Assembly (NCBI GenBank): GCA_039715165.1
Contig: JBDLHX010000061.1
Location: 1 to 14,543 of the forward strand
Origin: JAHEEL01 sp039715165
Lineage (GTDB): Bacteria > Actinomycetota > Acidimicrobiia > Spongiisociales > UBA5794
Length of the DNA stretch: 14,543 nt
Reading direction: 5' to 3'
The position numbers were made by a program, and so were the translations under genes. Within the stretch, counting starts at the first letter, position 1, and the number at the start of each line of letters is the position of its first letter. The notes beneath the pieces are model-generated. The model had not been told where the DNA came from. It made no database searches and saw only the letters and a list, made by a program, of their open reading frames with translations. Positions 5,764 to 12,275 of the stretch are shown here, one piece after another.

Positions 5764-7395
5764 ATGCCGCGACACTGGCCGAGCCGGCTACTGGCGTCCA
5801 TGCTGCTCGTCGCCGTGGTCTCGGCGTGCACGGGTGCAGGCACCGCTGAGACCTCCGGCCCCGCGGCGGATCCCCCCGTCGCGACGACCCAGGCGGCGAC
5901 CCCCACTGCCGGCGACACCACCGCGGCGACTACGACGACCGCTCCGGAGCCGACGACGACCCTGCCGGCGGTCGAAGGGCCCGAGCCATCACCACGGATC
6001 GTGACGTTCTACTACCCGTGGTACGGCACCCCGGAGCTCGAAGGCAAGTGGATCCACTGGGATCAGGCCGCCGCCAATCCACCGCGCGACATCGGCAGCG
6101 ACTACTACCCGACGCTCGGTCCATACAGCGCCGTCGATCCGGCGGTCGTCGCACAACACTTCGCCTGGTTGAGGGAGGCGGGCATCGGCGTCGTCGTCAG
6201 CTCGTGGTGGGGGCAACGCACCAAGGAGGACCGTGCCGTCCGGGTGCTCCTCGACGTGGGGGAGGAGTACGGCATCCAGGTCGCATTCCACATCGAGCCG
6301 TACGGAGGACGCACGGCTGCGAGGGTGGCGGACGACATCGCCTATCTGTACGACCGATACGGCGATCATCCCGCGTTCTTCCGCAGCACCGAGACCACAC
6401 GCTGGAGCACCGGGGACCAGCCCAAGGGGCTGTTCTTCATCTGGAGCTCTTCGGTGCCCAACGAGCAGATCGGGTACGTGGAGGCCGACTACTGGCGCGA
6501 CATGATGGACGAGATCCACAGCCTCCCCGACGGCGGGCTGGTGATCGCCGACACGCCGAGCGGCACGTGGGTCGACGGCGGCCACTTCGACGGGCTCTAC
6601 AACTACGCCACCCTCGAGGAGTCCCCGAGCTTCGACTGGGCCCGCACGCTCCCTCCGGACGCCTGGTACGTCCCCAGCGTCATCCCCGGCTTCTCGGTGA
6701 AACGGGTCGGCTACGCATCCACCGCCACCACCGATCGCAACGGAGGCGCCACCTACCAGCAGCAGTGGTCGGCTGCACTGGGAACCGGGATCGAACCCCA
6801 CATGGTGTCCATCACGTCGTTCAACGAGTGGCACGAAGGGACCCAGATCGAACCGGCAGCGTCGGAGTTCCCACGCAACGACACACACGACTACGACGAC
6901 TACGGCGACCTCGGGCCGCACGGCTATCTCGAGATGACCGCAGAGCTCGTGGCCGGATTCCTCGCAACGACCTGGGAGTCGATCGACGCATCCAGGATCC
7001 GACTCACCATCGAGACCACCAGCGACTGGACGGTCCTCGCCATGGAGTCGGGGGGCGAGTGGGTCCAGCCGGTCACGATCTCGCAGAGCGAAACGGCGCA
7101 GGCCTTCTTCGAAGACGGGCAGCGCCTGGCACTCCTGCAGCCTCTCGACGATGCCGAAGCGGGACACCCGGTCGAGCTGATCGTCGAGGTCGGCGTCCTG
7201 GATCCGGTGGACCCGCTGCGGTTCAGAATCGAGCGCGGTGGATTGGGGTATACCCGGGTGACGGTGACCGGTCTCAACGGCGAGACCGAGACGAGCGAAC
7301 ACACGGCTCTCTGGGACGGATGGAGCGACGCCGTCGCGGACGGCGAGGCCGGCCGGAACCCCTTCTGGTTCGATGTAGACCTCGGTGGTTCCTGA
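5764..7395 (+). CDS. Lipoprotein glycoside hydrolase family 99 (endo-alpha-mannosidase/mannanase-like)
   Basis: A 543-residue surface lipoprotein. The signal peptide ends in the lipobox VSAC (Cys22) and is followed by a Thr/Ala/Pro-rich linker to about residue 70. The GH99 catalytic domain spans about 77-405, with TFYYPWYGTPELEGKWIHWD at 81-100, SSWWG at 146-150, HIEPY at 176-180 and TSFNEWHEGTQIEP at 351-364. Glu355 and Glu358 keep the spacing of the two catalytic glutamates of characterised Bacteroides GH99 enzymes. Those enzymes cleave alpha-1,2-linked mannose chains, as in yeast mannan or high-mannose N-glycans, internally. The last 135 residues form an extra, probably beta-rich region I do not recognise, possibly carbohydrate binding. 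ATG 5764 is chosen because the signal peptide starts there; GGGGGA is only 2 nt away, and ATG 5734 is an alternative. No transporter or other glycan gene is adjacent. Confidence 0.9.
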   Translation: MPRHWPSRLLASMLLVAVVSACTGAGTAETSGPAADPPVATTQAATPTAGDTTAATTTTAPEPTTTLPAVEGPEPSPRIVTFYYPWYGTPELEGKWIHWDQAAANPPRDIGSDYYPTLGPYSAVDPAVVAQHFAWLREAGIGVVVSSWWGQRTKEDRAVRVLLDVGEEYGIQVAFHIEPYGGRTAARVADDIAYLYDRYGDHPAFFRSTETTRWSTGDQPKGLFFIWSSSVPNEQIGYVEADYWRDMMDEIHSLPDGGLVIADTPSGTWVDGGHFDGLYNYATLEESPSFDWARTLPPDAWYVPSVIPGFSVKRVGYASTATTDRNGGATYQQQWSAALGTGIEPHMVSITSFNEWHEGTQIEPAASEFPRNDTHDYDDYGDLGPHGYLEMTAELVAGFLATTWESIDASRIRLTIETTSDWTVLAMESGGEWVQPVTISQSETAQAFFEDGQRLALLQPLDDAEAGHPVELIVEVGVLDPVDPLRFRIERGGLGYTRVTVTGLNGETETSEHTALWDGWSDAVADGEAGRNPFWFDVDLGGS

Positions 7396-7545
7396 CTGCT
7401 GTCCTCGTCGACGGGGAGTCCCCGAGGTGATGCCCGGCCGGGCCCATCGACCATCGCGGCACTGTTCAGCAGGTTCGGGGGCGTTGTCGGCCCACGCCTA
7501 CGAGTCGAAGCGTCGGATGTGGGCGTGGGCGGGTGTTATTGGGCA

Positions 7546-7573
7546 TTGACCCGGGGGTCCTCGCGCGTAGGGT
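7546..7573 (+). promoter_or_regulatory. Promoter upstream of the mini-ORF and cupin
   Basis: TTGACC (7546-7551), a 16-nt spacer and TAGGGT (7568-7573) form a good -35/-10 pair. Transcription would start near 7580, giving a leader of about 180 nt before the cupin start at 7759. Confidence 0.55.
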
Positions 7574-7620
7574 CATAAGAGTGTCCTCATGGTGAGGCGC
7601 GACGAACCGGGGAGGGTTCT

Positions 7621-7662
7621 ATGAAGCGATCGTTGTTGGTCGTGGTCCTTAGCGGCGGCTGA
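7621..7662 (+). CDS. 13-codon mini-ORF with strong ribosome binding site (leader peptide or decapitated gene)
   Basis: ATG at 7621 follows GGGGAGGG at near-ideal spacing and encodes MKRSLLVVVLSGG before TGA. The basic-then-hydrophobic sequence looks like the beginning of a signal peptide. It lies behind a good promoter and 96 nt before the cupin start. Either it is a translated leader peptide, or the surviving start of a secreted-protein gene whose body was deleted. It shows no run of a single amino acid typical of attenuators. Confidence 0.35.
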   Translation: MKRSLLVVVLSGG

Positions 7663-7758
7663 CAGGGGGAATCGATTGGAAAGCGCCGACTTCGCCCTAG
7701 GTGGCGGGTCGGGCCTGAGCAGTAGCCGTCAAGGCGAAGCCATGAGGAGAGAGCGAAA

Positions 7759-8118
7759 ATGAAGAGCAACGTCAAAGAGCTACCGATCGCCCACGAGGCC
7801 CTCGGAGAGATGATCCGAGGCCAGGACTGGGGAGGGATGACCAGCGCGTACATGGAGTACCCGACCGGTCTCGACTTCACCCCGCTGCTCAAGGGTCTCG
7901 AGGGAGATCTCTGCCAGTGTCCGCACTGGGGGTACATCATCGAGGGCAGCATCCGCGTGACCTACACCGACGGCAGCGAAGAGGTCGTGGGTGCAGGCGA
8001 GCTCTACTACTGGCCTTCCGGTCACACCGTTGTGGTCGAGGAATCCGTCAGGATGGTCGAGTTCAGCCCCCACGACCAGATGTCGCAGGTGGTGGCCAAC
8101 GTCGTCGGCAATCTGTAG
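7759..8118 (+). CDS. Small cupin-domain protein
   Basis: A 119-residue single-domain cupin without signal peptide, so probably cytoplasmic. Cupin motif 1 is CPHWGYIIEGSIRVTYTDG (His56 and, further on, Glu62), and motif 2 is GAGELYYWPSGHTVVVEE (Glu81, His89). The two histidines could bind a metal, but the full three-His/one-Glu set of cupin dioxygenases is not evident, so enzymatic activity is uncertain. Cys52 and Cys54 flank motif 1 and could add ligands. AGGAGAGA sits about 8 nt upstream of the ATG. The gene follows a roughly 180-nt leader with a mini-ORF and hairpin, and ends before a large 12-bp hairpin at 8150-8190. Small cupins with an HWGY motif are common in actinobacteria; their function is unknown to me. 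Confidence 0.82.
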   Translation: MKSNVKELPIAHEALGEMIRGQDWGGMTSAYMEYPTGLDFTPLLKGLEGDLCQCPHWGYIIEGSIRVTYTDGSEEVVGAGELYYWPSGHTVVVEESVRMVEFSPHDQMSQVVANVVGNL

Positions 8119-8149
8119 GAGAGAGCCCGATCAGGGCTTGAGGTCGCGA

Positions 8150-8190
8150 CTCTCGGATGGCAAGACGGTTGTCGTCGGGCCATCCGAGAG
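8150..8190 (+). terminator. 12-bp inverted repeat after the cupin gene
   Basis: CTCTCGGATGGC (8150-8161) and GCCATCCGAGAG (8179-8190) are perfectly complementary across 17 nt, starting 32 nt after the cupin stop. No T-run follows. It is a probable terminator or mRNA 3'-end stabiliser. Confidence 0.6.
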
Positions 8191-8194
8191 GTAG

Positions 8195-8470
8195 CGGGAC
8201 CCTCACCCAGACTGCTCGGGCGGCCAACTCCTCGAGCCACAGCAAGGAGACATCGGGAGCCTTCGCTACACAGGCGACCGTGTCAAGTGGACAGGCCAGT
8301 TTGAGATCAACTGGACAACCGGCGAATTCACCAACCTGAGTCCCGCTCACGACCGGCCCATCGAGGATGGCGAAGCATGGTCAGACGAGTACGTCAATCT
8401 GATCTGGGCAGCGCTTGCTGACTCGGTGGTTCACCCGCCCACATCCGGCTGGGTGTGTCGTGTGCGATGA
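8195..8470 (+). pseudogene. Orphan coding remnant without a start codon
   Basis: The frame is open for 91 codons between TAG (8192-8194) and TGA (8468-8470). It reads like a genuine protein: SGGQLLEPQQGDIGSLRY, then TGDRVKWTGQFEINWTTGEF, then DEYVNLIWAALADSVV. Aromatic, charged and glycine residues are well mixed, third codon positions are mostly G or C, and it does not look like a shadow frame. No start codon with a ribosome binding site is present, so it is most likely the tail of a gene whose front was deleted. The final codons run into an intergenic repeat that begins at 8445, so the true homologous part may end near 8440. I do not recognise the family. The region is probably beta-rich followed by one helix. 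Confidence 0.5.
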
Positions 8471-8490
8471 TGTTGGTGGGGTTGGCATCT
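8445..8490 (+). repeat. Intergenic repeat, copy A
   Basis: CCGGCTGGGTGT (8445-8456) is identical to 9456-9467. Downstream, ATGATG followed by a GGTGG-rich segment and GGCAT also matches the copy at 9469-9490, after a 10-nt insertion relative to it. Confidence 0.45.
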
Positions 8491-8519
8491 GGAGCTAGGC
8501 GGATCGGGGAGAGGCACAA

Positions 8520-9455
8520 GTGGGTAGACAGGCGGTCGAGTTCACTTCGGGAGACGCCGTTGTCCGCGGGTGGTTGTTCACTCCCGATGGTTCCCAAGGC
8601 CCCACTCCCGCGATCGTCATGGTGCCCGGGTTCTCGGCATCGAGCAGGTTCACGGTCTTTGACTTCTATGCCGAGGCCTTCGCGGAGATAGGTGTTGCAG
8701 CCCTCCTCGTCGATGCCCGCGGATTCGGTCTCAGCGACGGTGATCCGCGTCATGAGATCAACGCTTGGGACCAGGCTCGGGACTACCGGTCGGCCATCGA
8801 GTTCCTCCACGGCTTCGACGGCATCGACCCGAGCCGGATCGCTATCTGGGGGGTGAGCCTGAGCGCCGCTGTAGCGGCTGTTGTCGCCGCGGTCGACTCT
8901 CGCGTCGCTGCTGTCGTGTTGCAGGCACCGGCGTTCGGCGACGATCTGTCGCCGGCCAATCCAGATGGGAGCCGATTCGCGTCGATCAGGGAGACGGTGC
9001 TCGACGCTGATCTTGACTCGTTTGAGCGCACGGTTGATGGGCCGCTCCCGATCGTGTCCCCGGCCCAGTTGAGCATGCCGTCGATCTTGAAGACGTTGAC
9101 TGCGTTCCACTGGTTCATCAACTACGGATCTCGTTACGGAACCGGGTGGGAGAATCAAGCGACGATCGTCCGTCTCGTGACACCGGCCCCATTCGATGCA
9201 CAGGTGTGCGTTCCCCTAATTGTGGTCCCGATCTTGATGGTGGTCGCCGAGGACGACGAGATGGAGGGGGCCGATAGCGATGTGGCTCGACACGTCTTCG
9301 ACCGGGCCAACGAACCCAAGGAACTCTTCGAAGTCGGCGGCGGGCACTTCGGGGCCCTGTATCACGACTCCCCGGAGTCCAAGCTGTCTGCGAGTGTCCA
9401 GCAGCGATTCCTACGCGAACACCTGATTGGCCACGAACAAGCGGACCACCCATAA
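8520..9455 (+). CDS. Alpha/beta hydrolase
   Basis: A 311-residue protein starting at GTG 8520, with GGGGAGAGG 5 nt upstream. There is no signal peptide, so it is probably cytoplasmic. Features of the fold are VMVPGFSASSRF (oxyanion hole), LLVDARGFGLSDG, the nucleophile elbow IWGVSLSAA with Ser113, acids Asp245/Asp246 in VAEDDEM, and His276 in GGGHFGAL. The elbow GVSLS has Ser where a second glycine usually stands. The N-terminal half, with FTSGDAVVRGWLFTPDG, resembles the X-Pro dipeptidyl-peptidase/acetyl xylan esterase-like and dienelactone hydrolase groups. Substrate is unknown. It is not close to the secreted hydrolase at 738. It ends at a repeat and a hairpin that separate it from the glycosyltransferase, so the two may not be co-transcribed. 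Confidence 0.87.
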   Translation: MGRQAVEFTSGDAVVRGWLFTPDGSQGPTPAIVMVPGFSASSRFTVFDFYAEAFAEIGVAALLVDARGFGLSDGDPRHEINAWDQARDYRSAIEFLHGFDGIDPSRIAIWGVSLSAAVAAVVAAVDSRVAAVVLQAPAFGDDLSPANPDGSRFASIRETVLDADLDSFERTVDGPLPIVSPAQLSMPSILKTLTAFHWFINYGSRYGTGWENQATIVRLVTPAPFDAQVCVPLIVVPILMVVAEDDEMEGADSDVARHVFDRANEPKELFEVGGGHFGALYHDSPESKLSASVQQRFLREHLIGHEQADHP

Positions 9456-9490
9456 CCGGCTGGGTGTCATGATGTGGGTGGTGTGGCATT
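9453..9490 (+). repeat. Intergenic repeat, copy B
   Basis: It starts at the TAA stop of the hydrolase. TAACCGGCTGGG matches 13697-13708 with one mismatch, and both are followed after 4 nt by ATGATG. CCGGCTGGGTGT also matches copy A exactly. Confidence 0.45.
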
Positions 9491-9520
9491 GGCGAGCCAC
9501 GACGGCATCGTGTGCTCGCC
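9491..9520 (+). terminator. Hairpin between hydrolase and glycosyltransferase
   Basis: GGCGAGCCACGA (9491-9502), a CGGCA loop, then TCGTG and GCTCGCC (9508-9520) with a single bulged T form a 12-bp stem. It lies 36 nt after the hydrolase stop and 21 nt before the proposed glycosyltransferase start. It could terminate or attenuate read-through. Confidence 0.55.
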
Positions 9521-9541
9521 CGGTGGACAAGGATGGGGTTG

Positions 9542-10945
9542 ATGAAGGTTGGTCGTCGAATAGTCATGACGCTGGCGTTCTATCCGAGGGGCGGATCGGC
9601 GCAGGTGGTGCGCTACCTCGGCGAGGCGCTCGAAGCGCGTGGGAACGCAGTGACGGTGTGTTGTGGAACGCTCGGACCGCAGGGATCTTCCTCTCACGCG
9701 GCGACGTTCTTCGGGGGCCTCAACGTCGAGGCGCTCGAGTTCACCGAAGCAGCGGAGTGGTTCGAACAGGGACGGGACCCGATGGCTGCGCCGGTGCCTA
9801 TCCACCCATCGTTTGAGGACCGGCCGGGCGTTCCCGACCGGGTGTTCGCTTCCCTGGATGATGACGCGTACCTCCGCCAGGTAGCGGTGTGGCGGTCGCT
9901 GCTCGAGCGCGTCGAGTCGCCGGATCTGTACCACGTACATCACTTGACCCACGTCAACGACGCGGTCGCCGCCCTCGGCGACCGGCCCACCGTCGTCCAC
10001 CTGCACGGCACCGAGCTGAAGATGCTGGCCGAGATCCGTCTCAGCGGCGTGGAGCGGTGGAGCCACGCGACGGAGTGGGATCAACGTCTGGTGAGCGCTG
10101 CGCGCCGGGCCGATCGTCTCATCGTGATCTCGCCGACAGATCGCAAGCTGGCAGTCGACCTGTTGGGCGTGGACCCTGCGCTCGTCGAAGTCGTGCCGAA
10201 CGGCGTTGATATCGACAGGTTCACACCCATCGGCCTAGCGAGGAGTGAACGGCTGGCTCAGTGGCGCCGGTGGCTGGTGGACGAGCCGCAAGGGTGGGAC
10301 GAGAGCGGCCGGCCGGGCACCATCCGGTATTCGGATCTCGAGGTGGACCGCTTCTTCCTGGACCCGGCGACGGGCGAGCTGCTCCCGGTGCTGCTGTTCG
10401 TAGGGCGCTTCCTCGACTTCAAACGGGTCCCGCTGCTCATCCGTGCCTACGCCGCAGTGCGTAAGGCGTTGGGGCGGCACGCGCCGCCGTTGGTCATCTG
10501 GGGTGGCTATCCCGGCGAGTGGGAAGGCGAACATCCCCACACGGTGGCGACGTCGTTGGGCGTCGATGGGGTCTTCTTCGTCGGCTGGCGGGGACATGAA
10601 GATCTCGCTGCGGGATTCAACTGCGCCGACGCGTTCGTGGCGCCCTCGGTCGACGAGCCGTTTGGCCAGGTCTACCTGGAGGCCATGGGCTGTGGCCTGC
10701 CGGTGATCGCGACCGACTCGGGTGGCCCGACATCGTTCGTCAACACCGACCCGACTCGGCTGAACGGCTGGCGTGTGACCCCGGACAGTGAGGCCGATCT
10801 CGCCGACGCCATGGTCGAAGCGGCCTCCGACACGTTTGCCCGGCTCGAGCGAGGGCACCAGGCCCGGCAGCTGATCGAACGCGAATTCGACTGGCACCAC
10901 ATCGCCGAACACATCGAACGGATCTACGACGACGTGCTTGCGTAG
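9542..10945 (+). CDS. GT4-like glycosyltransferase (GT-B fold)
   Basis: A 467-residue cytoplasmic or membrane-associated glycosyltransferase. The N-terminal Rossmann half begins IVMTLAFYPRGGSAQVVRYL with the glycine-rich loop, and contains HLHGTELKML and the linker VEVVPNGVDIDRF typical of GT4. The C-terminal half has LLFVGRFLDFKRVPLLI and the donor-binding E-x7-E motif in DEPFGQVYLEAMGCGLPVIA (Glu372, Glu380). Enzymes of this family use activated sugars such as UDP-, GDP- or ADP-sugars to build glycolipids, polysaccharides or small glycosides; donor and acceptor are unknown here. ATG 9542 gives the normal family N-terminus and has AAGG 9 nt upstream. GTG 9512 lies inside a hairpin, and ATG 9533 is a further alternative. 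The stop codon is inside another hairpin (10942-10960). No other glycan-assembly genes are nearby. Confidence 0.9.
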   Translation: MKVGRRIVMTLAFYPRGGSAQVVRYLGEALEARGNAVTVCCGTLGPQGSSSHAATFFGGLNVEALEFTEAAEWFEQGRDPMAAPVPIHPSFEDRPGVPDRVFASLDDDAYLRQVAVWRSLLERVESPDLYHVHHLTHVNDAVAALGDRPTVVHLHGTELKMLAEIRLSGVERWSHATEWDQRLVSAARRADRLIVISPTDRKLAVDLLGVDPALVEVVPNGVDIDRFTPIGLARSERLAQWRRWLVDEPQGWDESGRPGTIRYSDLEVDRFFLDPATGELLPVLLFVGRFLDFKRVPLLIRAYAAVRKALGRHAPPLVIWGGYPGEWEGEHPHTVATSLGVDGVFFVGWRGHEDLAAGFNCADAFVAPSVDEPFGQVYLEAMGCGLPVIATDSGGPTSFVNTDPTRLNGWRVTPDSEADLADAMVEAASDTFARLERGHQARQLIEREFDWHHIAEHIERIYDDVLA

Positions 10946-10960
10946 CGACCGAGTCGCTAC
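10942..10960 (+). terminator. Hairpin overlapping the glycosyltransferase stop codon
   Basis: GTAGCGAC (10942-10949) and GTCGCTAC (10953-10960) pair perfectly around CGA. The TAG stop (10943-10945) is inside the 5' arm. A second small hairpin (GCTCC-TCA-GGAGC, 10973-10985) follows. Confidence 0.5.
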
Positions 10961-10980
10961 AACCCGAAGCTCGCTCCTCA

Positions 10981-10999
10981 GGAGCGCACAGGCCAGGAC
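10981..10999 (+). repeat. 19-nt intergenic repeat, first copy
   Basis: GGAGCGCACAGGCCAGGAC matches 13767-13785 at 18 of 19 positions. In both places GGAG forms the 3' arm of a small hairpin. Confidence 0.55.
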
Positions 11000-11025
11000 G
11001 TGTGCGCCCGTCGGCAGCGGTTGTC

Positions 11026-11031
11026 TAGATT
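11026..11031 (+). promoter_or_regulatory. -10 box for a leaderless transcript of the LLM oxidoreductase gene
   Basis: TAGATT fits TANNNT and ends 6 nt before GTG 11038, the same geometry as at 4809. No Shine-Dalgarno is present before the start. It favours GTG 11038 over GTG 11032. Confidence 0.5.
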
Positions 11032-11037
11032 GTGGTC

Positions 11038-11979
11038 GTGGCAATTCGTGGATTCCGGTTCGGACTGGACGTTGGCGACAACGTCGGTCGGGATGAGTTT
11101 GTGGAATTGGTTCGGCGTGCCGATTCATCGGGCTTCTCGGTGGTGACGGGCCCTGATCATGTCGGGTCACGTTTGGCTGCAGTGCTCCCGATGTTGAGCG
11201 TCGCGGCCGAAGTATCGCCGCGCATCCGAGTGTCGCCGATGGTGTTGGCCAACGATTTCCGACACCCAGTCGTATTGGCCAAAGACACTGCCACGATGGA
11301 CATCCTGTCTGAGGGACGTCTCGAGTTGGCGATCGGAACCGGGTGGATCAAACATCAGTACGAGGCAGCTGGCGTTCGATACGACCCGCCGGGCATACGA
11401 GTTGATCGTTTCGAAGAGGCGATCACGGTGATCAAGGGATGCTGGAGTGGCGAGCCGTTCTCATTCGAGGGAGACCACTATCACGTCGCCGAGATCACGT
11501 GCCCACGCCCGTTCCAGAGGCCGCATCCACCGATCTTGATCGCCGGAGGAGGACCTCGAATGCTGAAGATCGCGGGTCGGGAGGCAGACATTGTCAGCAT
11601 CGCACCACTGACTCCAGGGAGTGCGACGTTCGACAGGTTCGGCCATGACCTCGCCAACTCCGGTGACCGCGTCGCAGGTCAAGTCGAGTGGATTCGTCAA
11701 GGGGCCGGACCCAGGTTCGACGGTATCGAACTCAGTGTCATCGCCCACCATGTCACCGTGACCGAGAACGCCGACCAGGTAAGAGAAGAGTTGGCAGCGC
11801 AGACCCGAACCACTCCCGATGAGGTCGCCGACTCACCTCATGTCCTCATCGGCCCAACATCAGCGATCGTCGAAACGCTCCTTGATAGGAGAGAGAGGCA
11901 CGGTATCTCCTACATCATCTTCGACTCGGCAGACCTCGACGCTGTCGCTCCCATCGTCGACCGCCTCGTCGGTCAATAG
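11038..11979 (+). CDS. LLM-class (luciferase-like) oxidoreductase, probably F420-dependent
   Basis: A 313-residue TIM-barrel flavin/F420 oxidoreductase of the luciferase-like monooxygenase class. Recognisable segments are RGFRFGLDVGDN, a GPDHVGSRLAAVLPML loop, VLANDFRHPVVLAKDTATMD, LSEGRLELAIGTGWI, RVDRFEEAITVIK.CW, the PRPFQRPHPPILIAGGGPRM loop and a C-terminal LIGPTSAIVETL. This resembles the actinobacterial MSMEG_2516-type F420 subfamily (family knowledge, not searched). Such enzymes transfer hydride between F420H2 and organic substrates; the substrate is unknown. The start at GTG 11038 follows the -10 box at 11026. GTG 11032, two codons earlier, is the alternative. The gene stands alone, and no F420 biosynthesis genes are in the window. 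Confidence 0.9.
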   Translation: MAIRGFRFGLDVGDNVGRDEFVELVRRADSSGFSVVTGPDHVGSRLAAVLPMLSVAAEVSPRIRVSPMVLANDFRHPVVLAKDTATMDILSEGRLELAIGTGWIKHQYEAAGVRYDPPGIRVDRFEEAITVIKGCWSGEPFSFEGDHYHVAEITCPRPFQRPHPPILIAGGGPRMLKIAGREADIVSIAPLTPGSATFDRFGHDLANSGDRVAGQVEWIRQGAGPRFDGIELSVIAHHVTVTENADQVREELAAQTRTTPDEVADSPHVLIGPTSAIVETLLDRRERHGISYIIFDSADLDAVAPIVDRLVGQ

Positions 11980-12070
11980 CCCAATCCACCCGCCGTACCG
12001 CACATGACCGACGGCGTGCGAGCGCCCATAGGTGATGTTGACGGGGGCAGTGCCGATCAATGCGATTGCA

Positions 12071-12091
12071 GCACGCCCCAGACTGAGGAAG
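12071..12091 (+). repeat. 21-nt intergenic repeat, first copy
   Basis: The 21-nt stretch starting GCACGCCCCAGAC matches 13731-13751 at 20 of 21 positions. It sits in the 296-bp gap between the LLM and DUF1254 genes. That gap otherwise holds a small imperfect hairpin (12113-12132) and the downstream promoter. Confidence 0.6.
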
Positions 12092-12245
12092 CGACGCTGT
12101 CTGCTGAGCGCGCCGAGGTGTCGCTACCTGCGGGGTTGTTGGGGTCGTAGCTGGGGACGGCAGATGACTCGCATGTGACCCTTTTCCCTGTTGGTCGCTT
12201 CGCTCGCCTGGCAACGTCGATCTAGTCCAGAGCGGGTATCGGTCG

Positions 12246-12251
12246 TACGAT
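12246..12251 (+). promoter_or_regulatory. -10 box of the DUF1254 gene
   Basis: TACGAT fits the TANNNT consensus and lies 24 nt before ATG 12276, leaving room for a short leader with the Shine-Dalgarno sequence. No -35 box is evident. Confidence 0.4.
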
Positions 12252-12275
12252 GGCGGGACGCGATGAGAGGAAGGC

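Larger units (their letters stand above)
7396..7758. other. 363-bp leader/intergenic region with hairpins and a mini-ORF
   Basis: Besides the promoter and mini-ORF listed separately, the stretch holds two inverted repeats. GCCCACGCC (7490-7498) pairs with GGCGTGGGC (7522-7530) and may end GH99 transcription. CTTCGCC (7690-7696) pairs with GGCGAAG (7733-7739) just before the cupin ribosome binding site. No other gene is visible. Confidence 0.5.

Noticed and set aside
5989..7430. Very long open frames on both strands overlapping GH99 (437 and 470 codons)
   Set aside because: The GH99 frame carries all conserved motifs. The others are Arg/Val/Asp- or Arg/Gly-rich translations without recognisable domains, typical of high G+C third positions.
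8461..9474. ATGATG within the repeats as shared -10 promoter boxes for the hydrolase and glycosyltransferase
   Set aside because: The hexamers do not fit TANNNT well and no -35 is present; a repeat explanation is simpler.
10235..11170. 311-codon minus-strand frame across the glycosyltransferase end and the following gap
   Set aside because: It runs antisense through the GT4 donor-binding motif and a terminator-like hairpin, and shows no family features.
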